DNA from: JANQOH01 sp965214495
GTDB taxonomy: Bacteria; Pseudomonadota; Alphaproteobacteria; UBA7887
DNA length: 64,000 bases
Assembly: GCA_965214495.1 (NCBI GenBank)
Contig: OZ243958.1
Coordinates: forward strand, 3,038,001 to 3,102,000
Direction: 5' to 3'
Of the stretch, positions 25,288 through 33,893 are shown piece after piece. The notes under the pieces were generated by a model. That model was not told where the DNA came from, searched no databases, and saw only the letters and a list, made by a program, of their open reading frames with translations. The first letter of the stretch is position 1, and every line of letters starts with the position of its first letter. The translations under genes and the position numbers were made by a program.

Positions 25288-25619
25288 GCGCCGCCGGTTT
25301 CGCGACGAGCCGCCGCGCGGTCCCGGATCGCCTTGATTCGTCGTTTCGCGCGGTCGCGGCTTTCGGGGCGGCTTTCCCAGGCGAGACGGTAGTCGAAACG
25401 TCCATCGTGGGTGCATGCGGGCGGCGCATCGTCGTCGCCGGTCGCCAGTTGATGGCGGCAGCGAATGTGGGCGGTGCAACGGTCCCGACGGTCGCGATAC
25501 GGGCAGCGGGTCTGCGCCTGAGTCTCGGCGTGCGCCGCCATGTTGCCGAATATCTCGCTGATCCGGTCGAGCCTCTTTCGGAGCGCGTCGCCGTCGGGCC
25601 CGCGGACGGCCTTACGCAT
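25284..25619 (-). CDS. Small Cys-containing protein of the corrinoid operon, unknown function
   Basis: A 111-residue charged protein. It starts inside the last 8 bases of the corrinoid-protein gene and ends overlapping the activase start by 4 bases (ATGA), so it is clearly translated as part of the operon. It has Cys residues in TRCPYRDRRDRCTAHIRCRH and one more in APPACTHDGRF, a possible metal or Fe-S site of four to five ligands. I know no named family. By context it may help load or reduce the corrinoid or receive electrons for the activase. Confidence 0.7.
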   Translation of the reverse strand: MRKAVRGPDGDALRKRLDRISEIFGNMAAHAETQAQTRCPYRDRRDRCTAHIRCRHQLATGDDDAPPACTHDGRFDYRLAWESRPESRDRAKRRIKAIRDRAAARRETGGA

Positions 25620-26361
25620 CGGCGGCGATCAATTCCTTGGCCAGCGCGACGCAGGCGAGAGCGTCCTTGCCGTAGCCGTCGGCACCCATGTCGTCGGCGA
25701 ACTCCTGGGTTACGGGCGCGCCGCCGACCATGATGCGCACATCGTCGCGCAAGTCCGCATCGATGAACGCTTCGATGGTCTTGCCCATGTTCGGCATGGT
25801 CGTGGTCAGCAGCGCCGACATGCCGAGAACGGGCGCGCGGTGTTCTTCGATCGCTTCGATGAATTCGTCCTCGGACGTATCGACGCCGAGGTCGTGCACC
25901 ACGAAGCCCGAACCGCGCAGCATCATGATGCACAGGTTCTTGCCGATGTCGTGCAGATCGCCCTTGACCGTTCCCATCACCACCGTCCCGATCGGATCGA
26001 TGCCCGAGGCCGAGAGGATCGGTTCGATATGCGCCATTCCCGCCTTCATGGCGCGGGCGCAGGCCAGCACTTCGGGAACGAAGATGAAGTTCTCGCGAAA
26101 CTTGATGCCGACAATTCCCATGCCGGCGATCAGCCCGTCGTCCATGACTTCGAGCGCGTCGACTCCTTCGTCGAGCGCCTTACGGGTCAGTGCGTCCACC
26201 GCGCCGTCGTCGCCCTCGATGATGCCGGCCGCGATGTCCTGCATGAGCGGGCGGGCGCGTGCGAACAATTCGATGTTGCGGGCGATTTCCTCGGGCCGTT
26301 CGAGGTATTCCTCGATTTCTTCGCGGACGAGGTCGTTGGCGATGTCGCCGAGCCCGGCCAT
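25612..26361 (-). CDS. Corrinoid (B12-binding) protein of the MtaC/MtbC type
   Basis: A 249-residue cobalamin-binding protein with the usual helical cap (residues about 25-120) and Rossmann-like B12 domain. The DxHxxG motif, GDLHDIGKNL, gives Asp135, His137 (lower cobalt ligand) and Gly140; VLGMSALLTTTM near 180 and VMVGGAPV-like IMVGGAPVTQEF near 212 complete the domain. It carries the methyl group between the UroD-type methyltransferase and the methyl-THF enzyme. N-terminus slightly longer than usual by a 25-residue acidic helix. Confidence 0.92.
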   Translation of the reverse strand: MAGLGDIANDLVREEIEEYLERPEEIARNIELFARARPLMQDIAAGIIEGDDGAVDALTRKALDEGVDALEVMDDGLIAGMGIVGIKFRENFIFVPEVLACARAMKAGMAHIEPILSASGIDPIGTVVMGTVKGDLHDIGKNLCIMMLRGSGFVVHDLGVDTSEDEFIEAIEEHRAPVLGMSALLTTTMPNMGKTIEAFIDADLRDDVRIMVGGAPVTQEFADDMGADGYGKDALACVALAKELIAADA

Positions 26362-26382
26362 GGCGAGCCTCCGACCCGGCGT

Positions 26383-27429
26383 CTAGTGAACCGGTGCGCG
26401 CGAGTCGTGCCATTCGCGCACCGCCCGCGGAATTTCGAGCAGGTTCTCGATCGGAGTCTGCAGCGGCACTGCGCATTCCGGGGCCACCATCTGCACGCCG
26501 GCGTCCAGATTGGCGAATACTTCCGCGCGTACTTCTTCCGGCCCGCGGGCGAACAGGGTTTCCGGGTTGTTGATGTTGCCGACCAGGGCGATGCCGCCTT
26601 CGACCGCATCCATCGACTCCTGCGGCTCGTTCTTGGAATCGTAGTGGAACGCCGCCATGCCGGTCTCGGCGATGTAGGACATCCGGTCCACCGTGCGCCC
26701 GCAGATGTGAAGGATCAGCGGGATCGGCAGCCGCTCCGCGAACTCCTTGTGCAGGTCTTTCAGATAGCGGTCGTAATACTCGCCGCTTACCAGATCGCCG
26801 GTCGCGTGATCGGGCAAGGTCAGCGCGTCCGCCCCGGCGTCGATTTGCGCGAGTCCGAAACGGATCGTCGCTTCCTTGAGGCGGTCGAGCACCAGTTTGG
26901 TACGTCCGGGATCGTCGAGCGACAGGAGCAGGAACGGTTCGACGCCGAAACAGTGATAGCCAAGCGACCACGGCCCCATGGTCTTGCCGACGATCGCGAC
27001 TTCGTCACCGAACTCCTTGCGCAATATCCGGATGGCCTCGATCACGCAGCGCGTGTCGCGATGTTCGAGGAGGTCGTTGGGGATGACGATGTCGTCGGCG
27101 TCGGTCCAGATCGGCTCGCGCATGCGCACGGTCGGCCAGTTGTCCTTCTGCTCCCATTGCATCTTGCAGCCGAGGGCGGAGGACTCCTGAATGATCGAGA
27201 ACACCGGCATGATGGAGTCGAAGCCGAGCTCGGTGTAGCCGGTGGCGGCGAGACGCGCCATCAGTTCGGGTTCGCGATTGGCGTCGGGAAACGGCGCATC
27301 CACCAGGTCCATCAGTTCGACGGTGGCGACCGAGGTCGGATTGCACACCGGCGTGCGATCGACGGGTTCGCCCGCGAGCGCGGCGAGCACCCGTTGGCGC
27401 GAGGTCATCGGCGCGACTCGTTCGCTCAT
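26383..27429 (-). CDS. UroD-family corrinoid methyltransferase (MtaA/CmuA/VdmB-like)
   Basis: A 348-residue TIM barrel of the uroporphyrinogen-decarboxylase superfamily, methyltransferase branch. The zinc-site pair His241 and Cys243 (LILHICGRTVDRM) and a later Cys near 320 (VAPECAVPLQTP) are those of methylcobamide methyltransferases, not decarboxylases. It would transfer a methyl group from a methylated substrate, an ether, amine or halide, to the corrinoid protein next door. The ATG at 27429 follows GGAGG. Which methylated compound is used cannot be read from sequence. Confidence 0.88.
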   Translation of the reverse strand: MSERVAPMTSRQRVLAALAGEPVDRTPVCNPTSVATVELMDLVDAPFPDANREPELMARLAATGYTELGFDSIMPVFSIIQESSALGCKMQWEQKDNWPTVRMREPIWTDADDIVIPNDLLEHRDTRCVIEAIRILRKEFGDEVAIVGKTMGPWSLGYHCFGVEPFLLLSLDDPGRTKLVLDRLKEATIRFGLAQIDAGADALTLPDHATGDLVSGEYYDRYLKDLHKEFAERLPIPLILHICGRTVDRMSYIAETGMAAFHYDSKNEPQESMDAVEGGIALVGNINNPETLFARGPEEVRAEVFANLDAGVQMVAPECAVPLQTPIENLLEIPRAVREWHDSRAPVH

Positions 27430-27454
27430 GTCAGCCTCCACATTCGTTCACGTT

Positions 27455-28081
27455 TCAGTCACGAGCGCTCGGCGCGGACAGCACGCCGCGCGCGGCCTGC
27501 ATTTCGATCTCGCGCATGACCGCGCGCAGGTTGAGCGCCCGCACCATCAGCAACCCGATCAGCGGGTCGTGCGCGCAGCCGCAGTCGAACGCGATCTCGT
27601 CGTCGGCGCCGTCCGCCGCCCGCATCTCGGCCAGTCGCACGAGACCGCGGGCGACCGCCTGGACCTGGCGCCGGTCATCGCCGTCGCCGGAGAGACGATA
27701 GAGCCCGGCGCCGATGCATTCGGCGCGGATGGTCTGGCCCGACCTCCTGTCCGACACTGCCATCGGCCGCGGGGCGATTTCGGTCTCGGGCGCGATCTTG
27801 CAGGCGTCGAGAAACAGACGCCGGGCGGCGAGCGTATGGCTCGCCCCGCAGGCAAAGCGCACGCGGCTCGGCGCCGCGCCCGCAACCATGCCGCCGAGAC
27901 GGCACATCGCGGCGATCACGCCGTCGATCCGCGCCGCCGCGTCCGGCTTCACGCTGTAGGAATGCACTGTGAAGGCGTGCGGGTTCTCGTCCGGCCGCTC
28001 GTAAAGCGCGATCGAGATGTCGTGGAAATGCGGGTCCATCGAGAACAGCTCGATCCGCCGCCCCAGATCGACAACGCCCAT
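27455..28081 (-). CDS. First gene of the corrinoid operon, conserved-looking protein of unknown function
   Basis: A 208-residue soluble protein. The N-terminus (GVVDLGRRIELFSMDPHFHD) has a DPHFHD motif that could bind metal, and later Cys residues occur in RFACGAS, FLDACKIA, RAECIGAG and FDCGCAHDP. I do not recognise the family. It is 25 bp upstream of the UroD-type methyltransferase on the same strand and has GGGGAG before its ATG, so it probably leads the operon. A role in substrate recognition or metal delivery is guesswork. Confidence 0.7.
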   Translation of the reverse strand: MGVVDLGRRIELFSMDPHFHDISIALYERPDENPHAFTVHSYSVKPDAAARIDGVIAAMCRLGGMVAGAAPSRVRFACGASHTLAARRLFLDACKIAPETEIAPRPMAVSDRRSGQTIRAECIGAGLYRLSGDGDDRRQVQAVARGLVRLAEMRAADGADDEIAFDCGCAHDPLIGLLMVRALNLRAVMREIEMQAARGVLSAPSARD

Positions 28082-28157
28082 GCATCTCCCCACGCCCCAC
28101 CGAAGAACGCCGGACTTTAGACCGACCGCCGCCGGCGGACAAGCGAGCCGGCGGGTG

Positions 28158-28508
28158 GGTAGTGTCCCGGTTTGAAATCGATGCATGCTGCGGGACGACC
28201 GGACTCCAGCGCGCCGCCGCCTTGCTGTCATCGCCAGCACGAACCCACACGAACCGCGACAATTCCTGTAGGGGCAACCCTTGTGGTTGCCCTCCCTTGG
28301 CGCCCGCCTGTTCGGGGGTTCGGGCGCCCACAAGGGGCGCCCCTACAGGCGGTGCGCGATCTCGGCGACGGCGGGAATGTCGGGTTCGGGCGCCCACAAG
28401 GGGCGCCCCTACAGGCGGGTCGATGTCGCTCGGCGCACCGGCCGTCCCGCTGTCGTTACCAACACGAACCCGAACCAACCGCGATAATTTTCAAACCGAG
28501 ACACTACC
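28158..28508 (+). mobile_element. MITE-like element, copy 2, with 8-bp target duplication
   Basis: A 351-bp copy of the element seen at 5263. Left end GGTAGTGTCCCGGTTTGAAA, right end the complement of GGTAGTGTCTCGGTTTGAAA. A perfect 8-bp direct repeat GGCGGGTG flanks it at 28150-28157 and 28509-28516. It carries one GGGCAACC/GGTTGCCC palindrome and two copies of the GGGCGCCC palindrome (about 28322 and 28388), which accounts for its extra length over copy 1. Confidence 0.88.
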
Positions 28509-28588
28509 GGCGGGTGCAGCGGTACGATCGCGTGCGGATTCCATCGATCTTCGGGCTCGCCCGGATCGCCTCGGTATGCCGGCGTTCT

Positions 28589-28690
28589 TCACCTCTGATG
28601 CGCGGCCATCACCCGGTCGGGATCGTGGACCCCGCCAGTCCCGTCGATCAGGGCGATGCCGACGATCGCGAGCGTGTCGCCGGCTCCGGC
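28589..28690 (-). pseudogene. Possible amidohydrolase N-terminal remnant
   Basis: The frame reads TLAIVGIALIDGTGGVHDPD, which resembles the first strand of metal-dependent amidohydrolases (usually ...GATLIDGTGG...), then stops at 28589. Nothing of the metal site follows. It sits between a membrane-protein gene and copy 2 of the mobile element. Confidence 0.35.
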
Positions 28691-28752
28691 GGCTCCGAGG
28701 GCGATCGACGCGCCGGTCGCAAGGTCGCGGCGGACGCGCACAGCGGCCACCG

Positions 28753-29310
28753 CTATCCGAGCAGGCGGAAGGCCATGACGGGGAACAGGTTTTCGAACAG
28801 GTTGGCGACGATGACCACGCCGACCGCAGGAACGATGCCGGCCCCCAGGGCAATGCGCGCCACGCGAAACTCGATGACCAGGATCGCCAGATGGACCACC
28901 ATCATGAAAGGAGTGAAGATCGCGGGCGCCGCCAGCACGACGAGTTCGGTAACGCAGAGGATGCCGAGGGAGACGACCGCCAGCCAGTTCATCGCGATGA
29001 CGAGCAGCGCGAAGCGGTCGGTCCTGCCGAGAATCCACGTCACGCCGAGCAGCACCAGCGCGCTCAGGGGCCAGTCGAGGAGATAAACCGCGAGATCGGC
29101 GCCGAGTGGCGCGATGCCCTTCCCGGGATCGAGCGCGGCAACGATGCCGCGGGCGATCTCGCGTTCGACGAGGAACAGCGGCAGCGCCACCAGTGCCGCG
29201 AAAAACGACCGCCAGAAGCCTTCGACGGTCAGATCGAGGTGGTTGAGACCGTCGGGGTCGCGCGCCGCGAGACGGACGACGCCGTATAGCGACGCAACGG
29301 TCTCCTTCAC
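28753..29310 (-). CDS. Membrane protein of unknown function coupled to dapE
   Basis: A 185-residue inner-membrane protein with about five hydrophobic helices. Cytoplasmic residues 1-20 (KETVASLYGVVRLAARDPDG) precede FWRSFFAALVALPLFLVER. The GTG start overlaps the dapE stop by 4 nt (GTGA), so it is co-translated with dapE. I know no function; similar small membrane proteins follow dapE in some alphaproteobacteria, in my recollection. Confidence 0.75.
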   Translation of the reverse strand: MKETVASLYGVVRLAARDPDGLNHLDLTVEGFWRSFFAALVALPLFLVEREIARGIVAALDPGKGIAPLGADLAVYLLDWPLSALVLLGVTWILGRTDRFALLVIAMNWLAVVSLGILCVTELVVLAAPAIFTPFMMVVHLAILVIEFRVARIALGAGIVPAVGVVIVANLFENLFPVMAFRLLG

Positions 29311-30473
29311 GCCCCGGACTCGAAATAGCGTTGCAGGATCGTGCGATAGATCTCTGTCAGGCGATGGAGGTCGGCGACCGCCACGCATTCGTCGATCTTG
29401 TGCATGGTCCGTCCGACCAGGCCGAATTCCACCACGGGACAGACGTCCTTGATGAAACGCGCATCGGACGTGCCGCCGGTCGTGCCCGCTTCCGGCCGCC
29501 TGCCGATCACCGACTCCACGGCATCGGCGACGAGCGCGGTAAGGACGCCCGGCGGCGTCAGAAACGCTTCCGAGGCTGTATCGTGATCGAGCGTGTAGCG
29601 CGCGCCCGCGCCGCCGGCGGAATCGAAGGTCCCGTGCAGCCATGCGAGCAGGCTCGCGCCGGAATGGCGGTCGTTGAAACGGATGTTGAACGCCGCTCTT
29701 GCGCGTGCCGGGATCACGTTCCGTGCCGGGTTGCCGATATCGATACTCGTGATTTCGAGATTGGTCGGCGGGAAATACTCGGTGCCGTCGTCGAGCGGCG
29801 CTTCGCCGACCGCGGCCAGCATACGGACGAGCCGCGCCGCCGGGTTATCGGCGAGATGGGGATAGGCGACATGGCCCGACACCCCCTCGACCGTGAGCGT
29901 GCACGACAGGCTGCCGCGGCGGCCGATCTTCATCATGTCGCCGAGGGCGCCGGGATTGGTCGGCTCGCCGACGAGGCAGATGTCGATCGTCTCGCCGCGC
30001 CTCGCCATCCAGTCGAGCACCTTGCGGGTGCCGTTAACGGCCGGGCCTTCCTCGTCGCCGGTAATCAACAGACTGATGGAGCCGCGCGGCTCGCCCCCCG
30101 CGGCGAGGAATCCATCGACCGCGGCAACGAACGCGGCGACGGCGCCTTTCATGTCGGACGCGCCGCGGCCATACAACACGCCGTTGTCGAGCGCACCGGC
30201 GAAGGGGTCGCGCGACCAGTCCCTGGCCGCGCCCGGCGGCACCACGTCGGTATGGCCGGCGAAGCAGAAATTCGGCGCCGCCGTACCCCGCCGCGCATAC
30301 AGGTTTTCCACCGGGTCGCTGTCGGGTCCTTCGAAGCGAAGGCGATGGCAGGTGAAATCGAGCGTTTCCAGCGCCCGCCGCAATATGTCGAGTGCCCCGG
30401 CGTCGGCCGGCGTGACGCTCGGGCAGCGGATCAACTCCCGCGTCAAGGCGAGAACGTCGATGCGCCCGCTCAT
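29307..30473 (-). CDS. dapE: Succinyl-diaminopimelate desuccinylase
   Basis: A 388-residue M20-family zinc hydrolase that converts N-succinyl-LL-diaminopimelate to LL-diaminopimelate in the lysine and peptidoglycan pathway. Metal-site motifs are FAGHTDVVPPG near residue 70, YGRGASDMKGAVAAF near 100, and TGDEEGPAVNGT near 132. The C-terminal GGTSDARFIKD segment and the final HKIDECV are typical of DapE. Length is normal. A downstream membrane protein overlaps its stop. Confidence 0.95.
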   Translation of the reverse strand: MSGRIDVLALTRELIRCPSVTPADAGALDILRRALETLDFTCHRLRFEGPDSDPVENLYARRGTAAPNFCFAGHTDVVPPGAARDWSRDPFAGALDNGVLYGRGASDMKGAVAAFVAAVDGFLAAGGEPRGSISLLITGDEEGPAVNGTRKVLDWMARRGETIDICLVGEPTNPGALGDMMKIGRRGSLSCTLTVEGVSGHVAYPHLADNPAARLVRMLAAVGEAPLDDGTEYFPPTNLEITSIDIGNPARNVIPARARAAFNIRFNDRHSGASLLAWLHGTFDSAGGAGARYTLDHDTASEAFLTPPGVLTALVADAVESVIGRRPEAGTTGGTSDARFIKDVCPVVEFGLVGRTMHKIDECVAVADLHRLTEIYRTILQRYFESGA

Positions 30474-30526
30474 GTCCGCGCCGCCGGGATCGCGAGTTTT
30501 CGGGCCAGGCCCCGGGGCGCTTCGAC

Positions 30527-30982
30527 TCAGCCCGCCCGACGCTGGATGAACTCCACGGTTACGCCGTCGGGGTCGCGGGTATAGACGACCCGGCCGCCCT
30601 TGTTAGGGCCGGTGTGCAGGTCTTGCGGCTCGTTCAGCGGCAGGACCCGGTATTCGGCGGCGGCGGCGAGCGCGGCGTCGATGTCGTCGACATCGAAGGC
30701 GATATGCGCGAAGCCGGTGTCGCATGGCCGCGACTCGACCCGACCGCGGTCGGCGGGGGCCTTGTATTCGATCAATTCCAGGCGATGGCCGGGCGCCTGA
30801 ACGTAGGCGACCTCGATATCGGCGCCGGGCACGCCGACGACCCGTGCGATCATGTCGGAATCGCGCGGCCCGCGATGCAACAGTTCGAAGCCCAGCGCGC
30901 GAGTGAAGAACCCCACCGAACGATCGAGGTCGGATACGGTGAAGCTGGTGTGGTTGGTTCCGACGATGCGAAATTCGGCCAC
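30527..30982 (-). CDS. VOC-family (glyoxalase-fold) protein
   Basis: A 151-residue two-module vicinal-oxygen-chelate protein. His11 in GTNHTSFTVSDLDRS, Glu near 70 (HRLELIEY), His near 92 (GFAHIAFDVDDID) and Glu near 145 (DGVTVEFIQ) form a plausible metal site. Relatives include lactoylglutathione lyases, methylmalonyl-CoA epimerases and dioxygenases, so the reaction is open. The GTG start follows GGGAGG. It is divergent from the fused E1 dehydrogenase gene. Confidence 0.85.
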   Translation of the reverse strand: MAEFRIVGTNHTSFTVSDLDRSVGFFTRALGFELLHRGPRDSDMIARVVGVPGADIEVAYVQAPGHRLELIEYKAPADRGRVESRPCDTGFAHIAFDVDDIDAALAAAAEYRVLPLNEPQDLHTGPNKGGRVVYTRDPDGVTVEFIQRRAG

Positions 30983-31093
30983 GGCGCACCTCCCTCCCGG
31001 TCTTGCAGCGATCTTATAGCGCGGTGGCGGCGCGATTTCACGCGGTCCCGAACCGCCGTGCTATGGTCGCGGCGTGCCGGGGGGAGGAGAGCG

Positions 31094-33283
31094 ATGGCGA
31101 GCGTGACAAGGCTGACGACGGACACGCCATGGCGGGAAATCCGCACGACCGCGGAGGACTGGCAAGCCGCCGACTCTCGCGCGCTGGTGCGAATGACCCA
31201 CCATCTTCATTTGATCCGCGCCTTCGAGGAGCAGGTTCTGGAACTGGTCAACGAGAACCTCGTACACGGCCCGGCGCACTCGTCGATCGGCCAGGAAGGC
31301 GCCGCCGTCGGCTGCATCTCGGCGCTGGCCGCCGGCGACCAGATCAACGGCACCCATCGGGCGCATCACCATTTTCTCGCCAAGGCGCTGCGCCACGTCG
31401 AGCCGGCCGGCTTCGACGCGCGGCGCGATGAACCGACACCAGAGATGCAGCAGCTTCTCCAGCGTACCCTGGCGGAGATCATGGGGTTGGAGCAGGGCTA
31501 TTGCGGCGGCCGCGGCGGCTCGATGCATTTGCGCTGGCGCGAGGCCGGGGTCGTCGGCACCAACGCGATCGTCGGCGGCGGCGTGCCGGTCGCTACCGGC
31601 GTCGCGTGGTCGCGCAAGCGCGCCGGCGAGGGCGACGTTGTAGTGACGTTTTTCGGCGATGGCGCGGTCCATCAGGGCGCGGTGGCCGAATCCCTGAACC
31701 TGGCGGCGCTCTGGGACCTGCCGATCCTCTTTTTCATCGACAACAACCAGTATGCGGTCTCGACCACCATCACGGAATCGACGCGCGAAACACGCCTCTC
31801 CGCGCGCGGCCTGGCGTATGGCATCCCGGCCTTCCGGTGCGACGGCATGGACCCGCTGGCGGTGCGGCTCGCCACCGACGAGGCGCTGGCAGTCCTGCGC
31901 GCGGGCAAAGGGCCGGCGATCGTCGAGGCCGGCAGCTATCGCTATTTTCATCAGAACGGGCCGTTGCCGGGCAGCGCCTTCGGCTATCGCAGCAAGGAAG
32001 AGGAAGCGGCGTGGCGCGCGCGCGACCCGCTCGACCGCATGGCGCGAGAGCTCGAGACGCTCGGCCATCTCGACGCCGCGACGGCAGGGCGCCTGCGCGG
32101 CCAGGCGCGCACAGCGATGGAACGCGCCGCAGCGGCGTTGCTCAAACCCGACGGCAACCGCCGACGCATCCGTCCCTCGCTGTGGCCCGATCCGGCGGCC
32201 GTGGACCGCGGCGTGCGCGGCGATTTGTCGGAACTCGGCGGCGTTCGCTATGAGGAGCTCGAGACCTTTTCGGGCGCGGTCACGGAGCGACGTTTCGTCG
32301 ACCTCGTCGCCGGGGTGATGCGCCGGCGCATGGAGACCGACCCGCGCATCTTCGTCATCGGCGAAGACATCCATCGGCTGCGCGGCGGCACCAACGGTGC
32401 GACGCGCGGTCTGTCCGAGCGCTTTCCCGATCGCGTGGTCGGCACGCCCATTACCGAAAACGGGTTCGCGGGCGTTGCCGGCGGGGTCGCGGCCGACGGC
32501 AGATACCGCCCGGTGGTCGAGTTCATGTATCCCGATTTCTGTCTCGTCGCGGCCGATCAGGTTTTCAACCAGATCGCCAAGATGCGCCACATGTTTGGCG
32601 GCGACCTGCCCATGCCGATCGTCGTTCGAGGCAAGATCGCGGCGGGGTCGGGATACGGTTCGCAGCATTCGATGGACCCGACGGGGCTCTACAGTCTGTT
32701 CCCCGGCTTCCGCATCGTCGCGCCGTCGACTCCGTTCGACTATGTGGGACTGATGAACTCCGCGCTCGCCTGCGAAGACCCGGTGCTCGTGGTCGAGCAT
32801 CTGGATCTCTACACGGCCAGGGGGCCTGCGCCTGTCGAAGACCTCGACTATTTCATCCCCTTCGGGCGGGCGAAGGTGGTGCGGCGAGGCGACCGATTCA
32901 CCGTCGTCACGTCGCTGTCGATGGTCGCGACATGCGTCGAAGTGGCGGACGAACTGGGCGTCGATGCGGAAGTCATAGACCTCCGGTCGCTCGACCGCGC
33001 CGGGATAGATTGGGAGACGATCTCGGAGAGCGTGACGCGGACCAACAATCTGTTGATCGTCGAGCAGGGAACCCAAGGCACGTCGTGGGGCGGGCCGCTC
33101 GCCGACGAGGCGCAACGACGGCTGTTCGATCACCTCGACCAGCCGGTCAAGCGGGTGGTGGGCGCCGAGGGCGCGCCGGTCATCTCACGGGTGCTCGACG
33201 AGGCGGCGAATGCGGGCCGCGCCGATGTCGCCGCCGGCTATGCCGGGGTGATGGCCGATGTCGGAACGGCTCTTGCGGACTGA
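31094..33283 (+). CDS. Fused alpha/beta E1 component of a TPP-dependent 2-oxoacid dehydrogenase
   Basis: 729 residues in one chain. Residues about 30-330 are the E1 alpha half with the TPP-binding GDGAVHQGAVAESLN and NNQYAVST segments and GGRGGSMH. Residues about 395-725 are the beta half (FVIGEDIHRLRGGTNGATRG, TPITENGFAGVAGGVA, VEFMYPDF). It resembles 2-oxoisovalerate or acetoin dehydrogenase E1 fusions. No E2 acyltransferase or E3 gene lies beside it, so it must borrow these or work on an unusual acceptor. Strong GGGGAGGAG before the ATG. Confidence 0.9.
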   Translation: MASVTRLTTDTPWREIRTTAEDWQAADSRALVRMTHHLHLIRAFEEQVLELVNENLVHGPAHSSIGQEGAAVGCISALAAGDQINGTHRAHHHFLAKALRHVEPAGFDARRDEPTPEMQQLLQRTLAEIMGLEQGYCGGRGGSMHLRWREAGVVGTNAIVGGGVPVATGVAWSRKRAGEGDVVVTFFGDGAVHQGAVAESLNLAALWDLPILFFIDNNQYAVSTTITESTRETRLSARGLAYGIPAFRCDGMDPLAVRLATDEALAVLRAGKGPAIVEAGSYRYFHQNGPLPGSAFGYRSKEEEAAWRARDPLDRMARELETLGHLDAATAGRLRGQARTAMERAAAALLKPDGNRRRIRPSLWPDPAAVDRGVRGDLSELGGVRYEELETFSGAVTERRFVDLVAGVMRRRMETDPRIFVIGEDIHRLRGGTNGATRGLSERFPDRVVGTPITENGFAGVAGGVAADGRYRPVVEFMYPDFCLVAADQVFNQIAKMRHMFGGDLPMPIVVRGKIAAGSGYGSQHSMDPTGLYSLFPGFRIVAPSTPFDYVGLMNSALACEDPVLVVEHLDLYTARGPAPVEDLDYFIPFGRAKVVRRGDRFTVVTSLSMVATCVEVADELGVDAEVIDLRSLDRAGIDWETISESVTRTNNLLIVEQGTQGTSWGGPLADEAQRRLFDHLDQPVKRVVGAEGAPVISRVLDEAANAGRADVAAGYAGVMADVGTALAD

Positions 33284-33346
33284 ACTTCCCAATCGGCGCC
33301 GGACTCGATATCAAGAGCTGCGGGAAAATGCATCGGGAGAGCGCCA

Positions 33347-33856
33347 ATGTTCAGCAAGAGCGAAGAAAGAACCGGCGTGGAAAGCGATAAGCCGCCGCCG
33401 GGTCCGGTCCCGCCGCTGACGCGGCCGGCAAAGCCGGCGGGCACGACGAACGAGGCCTCGGTGATCAACAGCGGCCTCAAGGTGATCGGAAACATGGAGA
33501 GCGACGGCGATATCGTGATATCCGGCACCGTCGAGGGCGACATCACCAGCCGCGGGTTGACGGTCAGCGAGGGGGCGACCGTCAAGGGCACGGTCACGGT
33601 CGGGGCGGTGAGCGTTCTCGGCCGCGTCGAGGGCGAAATTCGCACACGCGCCATTCGCATCGCGGCGACCGGTGAGATCGCAGGCAACATAAAATACGAG
33701 ACGATGGCGATCGAGGAAGGCGCCCAGGTGGATGGTCACGTCGTCAAGGTCAAGCCGGGCGCGGAACGCGGCAAGGCGCCGGCGGCCGCGGCGGTAGGTG
33801 TCGTGGAAGCACGCAAACCCGCAGGCAAACCCGCCGCGGCCCAGGCGAGACCGTAG
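33347..33856 (+). CDS. Bactofilin (polymer-forming cytoskeletal protein)
   Basis: A 169-residue bactofilin. The central beta-helix is visible as repeated short strands from about residue 45 to 125 (SVINSGLKVIGNMESDGDI, VEGDITSRGLTVSEGATVKG, GRVEGEIRTRAIRI), flanked by Pro-rich N-terminal and Ala/Lys-rich C-terminal tails. Bactofilins self-assemble into filaments without nucleotide and position envelope enzymes. A second, shorter bactofilin-like gene follows 37 bp downstream. Confidence 0.92.
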   Translation: MFSKSEERTGVESDKPPPGPVPPLTRPAKPAGTTNEASVINSGLKVIGNMESDGDIVISGTVEGDITSRGLTVSEGATVKGTVTVGAVSVLGRVEGEIRTRAIRIAATGEIAGNIKYETMAIEEGAQVDGHVVKVKPGAERGKAPAAAAVGVVEARKPAGKPAAAQARP

Positions 33857-33893
33857 TCCGGGCCGGAGGCGGGCGGGAAGGCCTTTCGCCGGT

